A stretch of DNA of 64,000 nt from Nitrospira sp. CG24B (GTDB lineage Bacteria; Nitrospirota; Nitrospiria; Nitrospirales; Nitrospiraceae): assembly GCA_002869845.2 (NCBI GenBank), contig NEWS02000003.1:75607-139606 (forward strand), given 5' to 3'. Below are positions 18,179 through 26,264 of this stretch, one piece after another. The position numbers and the translations under genes are program-made. The stretch's first letter is position 1. The number at the start of each line of letters is the position of its first letter. Under the pieces are notes generated by a model that did no database searches, was not told the DNA's origin, and saw only the letters and a list, made by a program, of their open reading frames with translations.

Positions 18179-19210
18179 ATGAACACCCATCAGCAACAAT
18201 GCGAAACGGCCATCGTGGCCGGAGCATGGGACACCGTGTTTGCCGACGCGATGGTCTGGAGTCGAGACCCAGATGGAGCGAAGGATCCGCGTCCGCTGTT
18301 CGCCCGCAACGTCGTCTATCTCATGCAGGGACGGTTTGCCGATGCCTGGAAAACCCATGCACTGTGTCTCGAAGCCGCGCAGGACATCACGGTGGTGGGG
18401 GAGTGGGTGAACGATCTGCTCAGCAGGCAGATGGAGTGCGGCTACGTGCATTTGGTCAAAGGTTTGTTCCTTGCGCAGTCAGGTCAATCGGAACAATCCA
18501 TGCGATCGTATACGGAGGCCGCTCGATTGCTTCCGCAATCTGCCCATCCGCACTACTTTCTGGCCCAGATTCACGAACGGGCCAGCTATCCAGAAATGGC
18601 GATCAAAGAATATCGCGAGGCGGTTCGACTGGCTCCCGACTTTGCCCCAGCACGGATGAATCTCGGCGTCGCCTATCAAGACCAAGGGCGGCTGGAGATG
18701 GCGATCAAAGAATACCGGGAGGTGGTCAGGCTCACCCCCAACGATTCGGCCGCACACTCCAATCTCGCCTGTGCTCTGGCGGAACAGGGGAAGATGGAAC
18801 CGGCGGTGCAATCCTACAAGACGGCGCTGAAACTGAACCCACAGGACGCCGAAGTCCACTTCGCGCTGGGTGGACTCTACGAAACGCGCGGACGCCTGGA
18901 CCTGGCCCAAAAGAGTTATCAAGACGCGCTCAACGCCAATCCAGACTTTGGCGCGGCCCATTCTGCGCTCGGTTGGCTCGCATTAGGCAAGCATCGGCTT
19001 CAAGAAGCATCGGATATCTTCAGCCGGGCGCTCAAGTGCAATGAGGAAGACGCGCGGGCCTATCACGGCATCGCTGAAATCTATGCGATCCGAGGGAAGC
19101 GCCAGAGTGCGATGGAGAACTACACCAAGGCGATGAAGTACTATCAAGATCCTGAAAAGAGAAATCAGATCATGAATCAGCTGTTCCAGGAAGGGCAGGT
19201 GGGGGATTGA
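18179..19210 (+). CDS. TPR-repeat protein
   Basis: A 343-residue protein made of at least six tetratricopeptide repeats between residues 100 and 330, for example AIKEYREAVRLAPDFAPARM and AVQSYKTALKLNPQDAEVHF. No signal peptide or membrane segment is seen, so it is probably cytoplasmic and mediates protein-protein contacts. It starts 16 bases after the ThyX-like stop and may be co-transcribed with it. No ribosome-binding site stands out. A frame-shifted 281-residue ORF in the track (18199..19044) is its shadow. Confidence 0.85.
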   Translation: MNTHQQQCETAIVAGAWDTVFADAMVWSRDPDGAKDPRPLFARNVVYLMQGRFADAWKTHALCLEAAQDITVVGEWVNDLLSRQMECGYVHLVKGLFLAQSGQSEQSMRSYTEAARLLPQSAHPHYFLAQIHERASYPEMAIKEYREAVRLAPDFAPARMNLGVAYQDQGRLEMAIKEYREVVRLTPNDSAAHSNLACALAEQGKMEPAVQSYKTALKLNPQDAEVHFALGGLYETRGRLDLAQKSYQDALNANPDFGAAHSALGWLALGKHRLQEASDIFSRALKCNEEDARAYHGIAEIYAIRGKRQSAMENYTKAMKYYQDPEKRNQIMNQLFQEGQVGD

Positions 19211-19414
19211 GCGCATCGGGCTTAGTCCTTCAGTGCTCGCCGAGTGCGCACGAAAGGGCTGGTTAGATTTTTAGGTTGCGGGAGGTGCTCCCTCGATGCG
19301 CGCATTGGAAGGACCAAAGCCCGCCGCGCTTTTGAGTGCAGAGAACGAGCGAGCTTGGCGGGAGCATTTGAATAGAGGCGGTATTCGGTCGGCGCGGGCC
19401 GATTGACGATCTTC

Positions 19415-20215
19415 ATGGGCATTCACGAAGCCAAACGACACGTTATCGCAGTGGAGACTCCTTCGGGAGCCAACAAGATCTTCGCGTTAGGTTACAGTAA
19501 GAGTGACAGTAGTATTTTCATAGACTTGCCATATCTCGAGTGCGGTGGCTTGATCGGTGTTGCGACCGGAATTCGGAATGAAACCGGAATACTTTCGGAC
19601 CGTGGCTTCAAACCTTTTGCAACTACAAAGCACGGGATCAAGTTCTCCTACCATCCAGATGGCACTACTCATTTCTCGCAAGACGGAAAAATAAACAAGA
19701 CGCTCCCCCATCGGGGCATTCCATTGGCAGAGAAGACAGGCCCAATTTGTACCATTACGGCCTACGGGTTGGACAGGTTTCGACGCACGAGTCAAAAAGA
19801 TTTGCAGGAAGATCCTGCAAAGAAAGGTATATGGGCCTTGACCTCTTCCAAAGAGTTGCCCGGGGTAGCCTTCACAGTTTTCCTAAAACGGGAAGTTGAT
19901 GTGCTCGTGCCACCCTCGGAAGGAGTTGGTTCTCCAATTGGAACAGTCACAACGCCAGCAGGCTCAATCACTCTTCCAGCTATTGCAATAGGACAGCCTT
20001 CCGCAGATAGATATCATGACAAAGTTCTGGTTGTTGCCTTTAGATGGCTCGAAATGGTCTCAACACCTTCTGGGTCCTGCTTGCTCTTTCAAGGCCCTTA
20101 CGTTGAAATTCCAGAAGCATCGTCGCCTCAAGGGAAACTTGTCGCTCAATCTATTGTGTACTCTGCCAGCCTAGCAGAAGATTTGCCATCTTCGATTCCA
20201 TCAGTTGATCGCTAG
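19415..20215 (+). CDS. Unknown protein
   Basis: The track starts at a TTG (19403). The ATG at 19415 gives 266 residues beginning MGIHEAKRHVIAVETPSG. It has no signal peptide, no membrane helix and no motif I recognise. The sequence is rich in glycine and beta-prone stretches (GKLVAQSIVYSASLAED). Codon use looks less GC-biased than the upstream core genes, in keeping with an accessory region that runs to about 27.5 kb. A small membrane protein follows after 111 bases. Function unknown. Confidence 0.55.
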   Translation: MGIHEAKRHVIAVETPSGANKIFALGYSKSDSSIFIDLPYLECGGLIGVATGIRNETGILSDRGFKPFATTKHGIKFSYHPDGTTHFSQDGKINKTLPHRGIPLAEKTGPICTITAYGLDRFRRTSQKDLQEDPAKKGIWALTSSKELPGVAFTVFLKREVDVLVPPSEGVGSPIGTVTTPAGSITLPAIAIGQPSADRYHDKVLVVAFRWLEMVSTPSGSCLLFQGPYVEIPEASSPQGKLVAQSIVYSASLAEDLPSSIPSVDR

Positions 20216-20326
20216 GTGCTCCTAGAGAGGAAACCTGGTCAAGATGGTTTCTCACAAGTTCGCAGGGAGTTGAGACGCTGAATTTCGCAGTCGAGCGAAA
20301 GTCAAAGTCATCCTTAGGAAAAACAA

Positions 20327-20695
20327 ATGAACAGCAAGGATAAGTGGCTTTGGATTCCAATGATCGCTCTCATGGTAGGCGCGGGGCTGCCCCCAATCCT
20401 TATTGGCTTTGCTGAGGACAGTTGGCAGGAACGAATATGGGTCGGAATGTTCACGACCATGGGAGCATTTACTTACGCGGTGTTCAAGAAAGCGGGAAGC
20501 AGAATGCTTGTCATCAGTAAGTGGGTTGAGGAATCTCCGATTGGGTCCACCGCTCTCGTTTTTGTCTTTACGTTCGTCGCATCCGGAGCCTCAGCTCTAT
20601 TCGCAACTCTTCCTGTCCCACTTTGGATTCATTTATTAGCTGGCGGCTGCTTTGCTATTGCCGCTTTGACGATGCTCACCAAGAAAGCCCCTTAA
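20327..20695 (+). CDS. Small integral membrane protein, unknown
   Basis: A 122-residue protein with three to four hydrophobic helices: WIPMIALMVGAGLPPILIGF, WVGMFTTMGAFTYAVF, STALVFVFTFVASGASALFA and LLAGGCFAIAALTML. No catalytic motif is visible. ATG 20327 follows AGGAAAAACAA, a weak ribosome-binding site. It may form an operon with the unknown protein before it. Function not assigned. Confidence 0.55.
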   Translation: MNSKDKWLWIPMIALMVGAGLPPILIGFAEDSWQERIWVGMFTTMGAFTYAVFKKAGSRMLVISKWVEESPIGSTALVFVFTFVASGASALFATLPVPLWIHLLAGGCFAIAALTMLTKKAP

Positions 20696-20730
20696 AGGTA
20701 GACGGTTCTTCATCCACAAATCGCGGGTAC

Positions 20731-20838
20731 TCAGAAAAGGTCGTCCGGCGAGGCCGCAGGAAGCGAAGAGGTCAGGCGTACGATGTCTGCTACGCTGAGC
20801 CTCTGAGTGATACGAGAACAAATCTGGCGGCGTCTCAA
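20731..20838 (-). repeat. Decayed copy of MITE-like repeat
   Basis: The sequence from TCAGAAAAGGTCGTCC to AATCTGGCGGCG aligns with the reverse complement of the intact element at 21129-21255. Shared blocks include GCGAGGCC, GAGAAC and CTGGC. It has lost the terminal inverted repeats. The two copies flank the small gene at 20846..21115 in opposite orientation. Confidence 0.6.
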
Positions 20839-20845
20839 CGCTTAA

Positions 20846-21115
20846 CTACAGTTCTCTGATCGCGCCTTGGAGGACGGTGATCTGCGTGGTGGGATCGCCC
20901 GTCGCTTTCAGTTCGTTGCTGATCTGATCTTTCAGGTACGATGAGTAGCCGACGCGATCGATGAGGAGGTCGAGAAACCGCTCAGCCGGTAATAGGCTTT
21001 GTTCCTTGAGTTCATCGATGGTCTCGTCACTCACCGGCACGTACGAGCTGCCAATGTGGAAAACCACGTTATAGTGCCGACCTGTAGCAATTCGTTCAAA
21101 TTTCAAGCCCTTCAC
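20846..21115 (-). CDS. Small unknown protein
   Basis: An 89-residue protein with a GTG start at 21115 behind a strong GAGGAGGAAT ribosome-binding site, which supports real translation. The sequence (MKGLKFERIATGRHYNVVFH to ITVLQGAIREL) has no motif I know. It is a beta-strand start with a helical C-terminus containing DETIDELKEQSLLPAERFLD. It sits between two copies of a MITE-like repeat. The intact copy begins 13 bases upstream of the start codon, so its promoter may lie in or beyond the repeat. Confidence 0.6.
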   Translation of the reverse strand: MKGLKFERIATGRHYNVVFHIGSSYVPVSDETIDELKEQSLLPAERFLDLLIDRVGYSSYLKDQISNELKATGDPTTQITVLQGAIREL

Positions 21116-21128
21116 AGATTCCTCCTCG

Positions 21129-21255
21129 GCAGGATGTTGAAAAAAATCCCTGCCAGCTTCGTTCTCGCATCGATCAACGCTTCAACATACGAAGAAGTAT
21201 GTCTCAGCATCTCGCTCGCTGGGGCCTCGCTGGACGGTCGTTTTGAACATCCTGC
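21129..21255 (+). repeat. MITE-like element with terminal inverted repeats
   Basis: The 127-bp element is bounded by GCAGGATGTTGAAAA and TTTTGAACATCCTGC, complementary at 14 of 15 positions. It has no coding capacity. Internal sequence is partly palindromic (CAACATACGAAGAAGTATG). A decayed inverse copy lies at 20731-20838. Confidence 0.7.
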
Positions 21256-21399
21256 AAGTGCTAATACAAGCCACTTATTCTAGACAAGTTCTGGTCGTGA
21301 AGACAAGGGCAACCATCGAGCGCCAGCGGTGGACAGTCATTGCAATCGGCCTTTATCATGACGTTCCGTTGCCATGACGTGCGGAGGATGTCAGCCGGT

Positions 21400-22854
21400 A
21401 TGACAGGGACAGAACTCATCGAATGGTGGATCACCCGCCTTGAAGCGGAGCGAGTCCGACTGACTGAAACAGGGCAAGATGCTCCTGTCGTGGCGTCGCA
21501 AGGCCGCCTGGTACACACAACCGGCGGGCTCCATCTGTACGAATTTATCGTGCCTGCTGACGTCCAACTGTTGGTCGACCTTCCGGTATCCGTTGTCCCT
21601 GCCGATGAGGCGGACACTACGGAAGGAGTTGTCCTACGGCAGGCTGGGAACAGCCTATCCGTCCAACTGATCGATGCCCTCGGACGCGACGTTCCTTCTG
21701 TGACCCTTGTTCCAGATCAGGCCGGCCTTCTCAGTACGTCAGCCTCCCGCCTGAAAGATATGTTGGCGAAGCCGGACCTGTATCACCTTGGGCCAACCGA
21801 GCGGTTGGCGTCGCTGCTGCAGATGCAGGACGTGGAGGCTGAGGCATTCCCCTCCACCTCATCTGTCTTCACGACGGTGTGGTCTGACGACCGGTCATCC
21901 CGCCGTCAAAAGCTGGGGAATCTAGCGATGGAGCTGATTCGCGCCAACAAGCGCATCCTCCTGATCAGTCCAGACCACCTAGAGTGCGATGAGATGGTGG
22001 GGATAGTGGGGCGTACCATGAAGACCGGTGGACTGAATCACACAACGTGGATCACTCGATATGAACTTCCGATTGTCTCGCAAGCCGGCGGCGTCGATCT
22101 TCAGGCATTGGGGTTCGAAGCCCAAATGCATCAATTTTATGCCAAGTCACAAGGCAACAAAGCTTCCTTGAGGTTTAAGTATGAAAGCTTCCGAGAGTTG
22201 GCCCCTTTTCTGTCTCAGAAAGAAGCGAAGCAAAAAGATCTGGACGAAGTCCGCTTACTGGAATGGCGCCTCGTCACACAATTGCGAGACCTTCAAGTAA
22301 AAATGGCCGATGTCCAGAAGATGCTCAAGGACTTCGAGCACCTACCTCTGTTTCAACGTTTGACAATGCAAGCGGTCGGGAAGAATGCAGAATCCCTCAA
22401 ACAATACTGCGCGCTGTATCAGGGTCAGATGGACCAACTGAACAACGAACTCGATGTCACCAAAGGCCGCATTCAGCAGCTTGCTCCGGAGGCGGCCGTT
22501 CCCAGAGGAAAGCGAGCCGAGTTCGAGGAACTCCAAGAACAGATTGCCAAACTGGGGGGAACCAAAAAGGTCCGCGAGTTACTGGCGGCCGAAGAACATC
22601 CAAACCGCCAGGCCTTCATTCAGAATCGACGACTTGTTGCCGCCACACCCATGCGGGTTGCGAGCGATCCCCTGTTCAGCCGGGTGCGCTTCGATGTCCT
22701 GATGGTTGATGAGGCTCCTCGGATCGCTGCCCCTTCGCTCTTGGCCGCGGCCGGGCTTGTACGTGAACGCATTATCGTCAGCGGCGATCCACGGGAGATC
22801 TCGACCGCCGGACAATGGGCCATGCCTGGGTCGGCCATCCGTGCCGCACCGTGA
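21400..22854 (+). CDS. SF1-helicase-like protein lacking a P-loop
   Basis: The track begins at a TTG (21340). ATGs occur at 21358, 21388 and 21400, and the GGAGG at 21383 best serves 21400 (about 484 residues, MTGTELIEWW). The layout follows Upf1/DNA2-type SF1 helicases: a region ending ANKRILLISPDHLECDEMVG like the motif Ia area, a coiled coil (about residues 260-370), then VLMVDEAPRIAAPSLLAA (motif II-like) and RIIVSGDPREIS (motif III-like). The expected GxGKT Walker A is replaced by WSDDRSSRRQ, and the second RecA domain is missing. It is either a C-terminally truncated relic or a repurposed, ATP-independent protein. Confidence 0.6.
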   Translation: MTGTELIEWWITRLEAERVRLTETGQDAPVVASQGRLVHTTGGLHLYEFIVPADVQLLVDLPVSVVPADEADTTEGVVLRQAGNSLSVQLIDALGRDVPSVTLVPDQAGLLSTSASRLKDMLAKPDLYHLGPTERLASLLQMQDVEAEAFPSTSSVFTTVWSDDRSSRRQKLGNLAMELIRANKRILLISPDHLECDEMVGIVGRTMKTGGLNHTTWITRYELPIVSQAGGVDLQALGFEAQMHQFYAKSQGNKASLRFKYESFRELAPFLSQKEAKQKDLDEVRLLEWRLVTQLRDLQVKMADVQKMLKDFEHLPLFQRLTMQAVGKNAESLKQYCALYQGQMDQLNNELDVTKGRIQQLAPEAAVPRGKRAEFEELQEQIAKLGGTKKVRELLAAEEHPNRQAFIQNRRLVAATPMRVASDPLFSRVRFDVLMVDEAPRIAAPSLLAAAGLVRERIIVSGDPREISTAGQWAMPGSAIRAAP

Positions 22855-23069
22855 AATGGTGGCGCCAACGTTTGCTTGACGCCGATGAGGAGAATTCAGG
22901 ATAATCCGTCTCCCCGGTAGTTCATCAGTCTGGCTCTTGACGTGGGTTGCTCGAAATGGATCGGAGCAAGGCCGAAAGGAGCTTCGACCTCAAAGACGTA
23001 CGTGGTTGGTGCGTTGAGGGGGATGGGCGACTGAGAACGCCGAGGGGAGACATGTTCATCAGCCTGTAT

Positions 23070-23156
23070 GCCGAAGTGGCGAAACTGGCAGACGCACTAG
23101 ATTCAGGGTCTAGCGCCCGCAAGGGTGTGCGGGTTCAAATCCCGCCTTCGGCACCA
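23070..23156 (+). tRNA. tRNA-Leu (CAG)
   Basis: An 87-base cloverleaf with acceptor stem GCCGAAG / CTTCGGC, anticodon stem CTAGA / TCTAG around TTCAGGG (anticodon CAG), a long variable arm, T arm GCGGGTTCAAATCCCGC and an encoded 3' CCA. The downstream DNA carries an HNH gene and a tyrosine-integrase remnant, so this tRNA probably served as an integration site. Confidence 0.97.
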
Positions 23157-23331
23157 CACCTCGATCACCGCTCTTATTAAGCGGTTTCAGCGTTTCAGGT
23201 CCCTCATTCGTGACATCGGCGGCCCTCGGTTCGGGGGCCGGTTTCGGTGAAATTGTCATGTTGTAAGTCCCTTTTCCGACTGCCTTCTGCTTATTAAGGC
23301 CCATGGTGATACCCGGACGCTGACTCGTGCT

Positions 23332-24408
23332 ATGCCATCCGATTGCATCTTCTGCGGCCAACGCCCCATCGACAGGAACAAGGAACACGTAATCCCGCTT
23401 TGGTTAATCGAACTGACTGGCGACCCCAATCGTCAGTTGAATCTCCCATATTTCGCCAGTATCCGTGGTGATAGCTTATCGGATTCCTTCGCTTTCAAAT
23501 CGCTGGTGTTCCCAGCCTGCAAAAAGTGCAATTCTGGTTTTTCCCACCTTGAAGATGAAGTTAAAGTCATCGTTCTAAAAATGCTTCGGTTCGAGGAAGT
23601 GGATGGTGTTTCGATAAATACATTTCTGGACTGGTTGGATAAAGTCAGGGTCGGCTTGTGGCTCGGAACTCTAAATCTCATTGGAAATCCAACCGGTATT
23701 GTTCCGAAGTTTCACATCGCTAAACGAATAGCTGCAAAGGACAGAATGGTTGTAATTCATAGGTGTGAGGAAGGACCAACAGGGCTCCAAGTTTTTGGTG
23801 CGGCTCTCCCTATGTTCTGGCATCGCCCTGTTTGCTTCGGTCTGATGATAAACCACCTCGCATTCATGAATGCGTCCATCGATTTTTTGATTTCTAGGCG
23901 ACTCGGTTTTCCCTTTCCTACAAAAATGATCCTAAATCCGGATGGATCGGGTGAGGCTCAAATGAGAGGTGGAATGGAGCGGTATATTTTGCCTCTCATC
24001 CGCGCACCCTACGAGCCGAGCGGTACAGAGATCTTTCAACCCATGTTTAATCATTCACTGAGTCCAGGAGGTAGAGACAGTTTCGGTAGGCTCTACGAAA
24101 CAGAATACGTCAAGCGGCACAGCATATCCTATTCGGATGGAATAGGAAAAATCATGCTTCAGAAAGAACGCTCAATTTCCTTTTATGAAGGCGGCTCAAT
24201 TAAATGGGTACCTCAAAAAAAGCATAAATTCGAAGAGGTTCTACGATTTGTCCCAATCCAAACTCTCCTCCTACAAAACTATCTTGCTGACGCGGAGTGC
24301 ATGACTAATTCAAAGGATAGACGATTCTTTTCCTGTCTCAAGAATCAGAACAGAAAGTTGATTGAGTACACGAGAAGGGCAGAGATTTCTCCGTGGCAGT
24401 CTCACTAA
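23332..24408 (+). CDS. HNH-like zinc-finger endonuclease family protein
   Basis: A 358-residue protein. The N-terminus has CIFCGQ, KEHVIPLWLI and CKKCNSGFSHLEDEVK, the arrangement of the HNH/His-Me-finger family in which two CxxC pairs bind zinc and the EHVIP segment holds the catalytic His. The remaining 270 residues match nothing I recognise and may be a target-recognition or sensor domain. It lies just downstream of tRNA-Leu in AT-richer DNA and next to an integrase remnant. This suggests island cargo, possibly for defence. No ribosome-binding site is clear for the ATG at 23332. Confidence 0.65.
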   Translation: MPSDCIFCGQRPIDRNKEHVIPLWLIELTGDPNRQLNLPYFASIRGDSLSDSFAFKSLVFPACKKCNSGFSHLEDEVKVIVLKMLRFEEVDGVSINTFLDWLDKVRVGLWLGTLNLIGNPTGIVPKFHIAKRIAAKDRMVVIHRCEEGPTGLQVFGAALPMFWHRPVCFGLMINHLAFMNASIDFLISRRLGFPFPTKMILNPDGSGEAQMRGGMERYILPLIRAPYEPSGTEIFQPMFNHSLSPGGRDSFGRLYETEYVKRHSISYSDGIGKIMLQKERSISFYEGGSIKWVPQKKHKFEEVLRFVPIQTLLLQNYLADAECMTNSKDRRFFSCLKNQNRKLIEYTRRAEISPWQSH

Positions 24409-24436
24409 TTGGGTCTTAGTGCGACGGTACGATGGT

Positions 24437-24715
24437 TTAGGAGTTCGATGGAACCTGTTTTCGTGTTTCTGTGCTTTCAGGATGAGGCTGGATGGAAATA
24501 GGATCGAGGACCCGTACCGCCGAGGTCAAGTGTTTTGGCGACAGGTGAGCATATCTCAGGGTCATCATCGGCGAGGAATGCCCTAACAAGGTGCCGATGG
24601 TCGCGAGCGGGACGCCTCGCATAATGAGCCAGGACGCGAAAGTATGCCTGAGGTCATGAAAATGGAAATCCGTCATTCCTGAAGCCTCACAGGCCCGATC
24701 AAAGCCATGTCTCAC
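24437..24715 (-). pseudogene. Tyrosine integrase, C-terminal remnant
   Basis: The reading frame retains HDLRHTFASWLIMRGVPLAT, LGHSSPMMTLRYAHLS and a tail to VPSNS. These are the catalytic HxxR and H...Y segments of a phage or island-type tyrosine recombinase. The N-terminal arm-binding and core domains and the first catalytic Arg are missing upstream of 24715. It is therefore a dead fragment. It marks an old integrative element associated with tRNA-Leu at 23070. Confidence 0.85.
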
Positions 24716-24899
24716 GTCGTCCTACCGAATGCCCGGCAGAATTGTGGTACGTTCCTCTTTCCTAATATTAAGGGGGGGCATCGTTTTCTCGTTACATTTT
24801 AACACCAGTTAACACCCCTTCAGACGTCTGGCTTGGCTGAATTGTCACGTATCTGTCGAGCGAACACGCAGTTATCCACCGTATGAGGAACGGTTGATC

Positions 24900-25130
24900 A
24901 TGGTCTCACCGGGGGTTTACCGTCACCATAAAGGGCAGCAGTATGAAGTCTTGGGGGTTGCCAGACATTCAGAAACGGAAGAGGCGTTTGTCGTGTACCG
25001 GGCATTGTATGGCGATCGAGGCCTCTGGGTAAGACCCCTTGCCATGTTTACCGAGAGCGTCGATAAGGGAGGCGTATCTGTTCCGCGCTTTTCACGAATA
25101 GATGAGAAAACGGGAGAAGACAAGACTTGA
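24900..25130 (+). CDS. DUF1653 domain protein
   Basis: A 76-residue protein. The track start (TTG 24894) is less likely than ATG 24900, which has GAGGAA upstream. The sequence fits DUF1653 across its whole length: GVYRHHKGQQYEVLGVARHSETEEAFVVYRALYGDRGLWVRPLAMF, ending VPRFSRI. The family is small, widespread and without established function. It is compact and probably cytoplasmic. Confidence 0.8.
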   Translation: MVSPGVYRHHKGQQYEVLGVARHSETEEAFVVYRALYGDRGLWVRPLAMFTESVDKGGVSVPRFSRIDEKTGEDKT

Positions 25131-25439
25131 AGACGGTTTGGGTGGTCGAAGGCGCCTATTCACTGACCCAGCGACACCATTTCAAGTCTTTCCTTCCCTC
25201 GTCATGATGGAGCCTGTCCTGCTTGATGCCTTTGTGGACTCATCAACCGCCACGTACCGTTCATACAACGTTCCACGTATCATCCTCAGCCCCAAAATGA
25301 TATTTTGATGACAGTTCGGTCAGGTTCGACAACAATGAACTCTGTCCTGAGGGATCCACTTGCAGAGAATGTGAAGGCTCAAGAAGCCGTTATCAGGTTA
25401 CCTCTGGTGAATCGGTCGGCTTCAGGAGAAATGACTAGG

Positions 25440-26012
25440 ATGACAGGTAGGAACATGATGAGAGGATTCGTGCTCGTGGGAGTCTTGATCCTGAGCAGTG
25501 CCGCGATTGCGGTGGCGGCGGAACCCCTGACCGGAAATCCCAAGCCAGTGGCCCCTCACAAATCGATACCGCTGGCCGGGGAGGAGCCATATGAGGCGTT
25601 GAAGCGTGGAGATTTCAGGGTCGCTGCGGGACTCTTTTACCCCTTGGCCCAACGTGGGGATGCACGGGCTCAATATAACCTAGGGCTGCTGTATGCCAGC
25701 GGTCTGGGTGTGGAACAAGACTACCAGGCGGCACTGAAATGGCATCGCATGGCGGCCGGCCAAGGCCATGCGGGAGGCCAAAACGAACTCGCACAGATGT
25801 ATGCGAAGGGACAGGGCGTTCAACCAAATCTGGTTCTGGCCTATGTGTGGTTCAGCGCGGCGATCGCGTCGTCGAGTAGCGGGTCGAAAACTGAAATCAC
25901 GAAGGACCGAGATCGTACGGCATCACGCATGATGCCGGAGCAGATCACAAAGGCGCAGCAGATGGCGCAGCAGTGCGAGGAGTCGAAGTTTAAGAAGTGC
26001 GGTGAGAAGTAA
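25440..26012 (+). CDS. Secreted Sel1-repeat protein
   Basis: The track start at 25305 adds a leader without signal character. ATG 25440 follows AGGAG at 11 bases. The ATG at 25455 is an alternative. From there the protein has a signal peptide (MMRGFVLVGVLILSSAAIAV, cleavage near VAA-EP). Two Sel1-like repeats follow: GDARAQYNLGLLYASGLGVEQDYQAALKWHRMAAGQGHAGGQNELAQMYAKGQGV. It ends in a basic, Cys-containing tail. Sel1 proteins act as scaffolds in envelope or stress pathways. Periplasmic location is inferred. No operon partner is evident. Confidence 0.8.
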   Translation: MTGRNMMRGFVLVGVLILSSAAIAVAAEPLTGNPKPVAPHKSIPLAGEEPYEALKRGDFRVAAGLFYPLAQRGDARAQYNLGLLYASGLGVEQDYQAALKWHRMAAGQGHAGGQNELAQMYAKGQGVQPNLVLAYVWFSAAIASSSSGSKTEITKDRDRTASRMMPEQITKAQQMAQQCEESKFKKCGEK

Positions 26013-26264
26013 GCAATTAGAAAGTTTCGCTCACGCCTCCCAAACTCAACACCTTCCGCACTTCATTCACCTAGACATCCAATCAGCTTCTTGCCGCTTT
26101 CCCAAGGTGAGATCTGCTGGCCTGGTCGTCGCTAATCTATGACTCTGGGCAGGGCCACAATCGTCAGTTTCCAGCCTTGCGTTCTTCGGGCAAATGCGTA
26201 GAATCTGCCACCACGACCCAGTGGAATAGCTGGAAGGCCAAGGCGTTGTGTTACTTGTGAGACG

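Noticed and set aside
23110-23388. 92-residue minus-strand ORF across the tRNA-Leu
   Set aside because: Its C-terminus (PKAGFEPAHPCGR) is the translated complement of the tRNA, a common false ORF.
25102-25308. 68-residue ORF after DUF1653
   Set aside because: Overlaps the DUF1653 gene, no start signal, no recognisable sequence.
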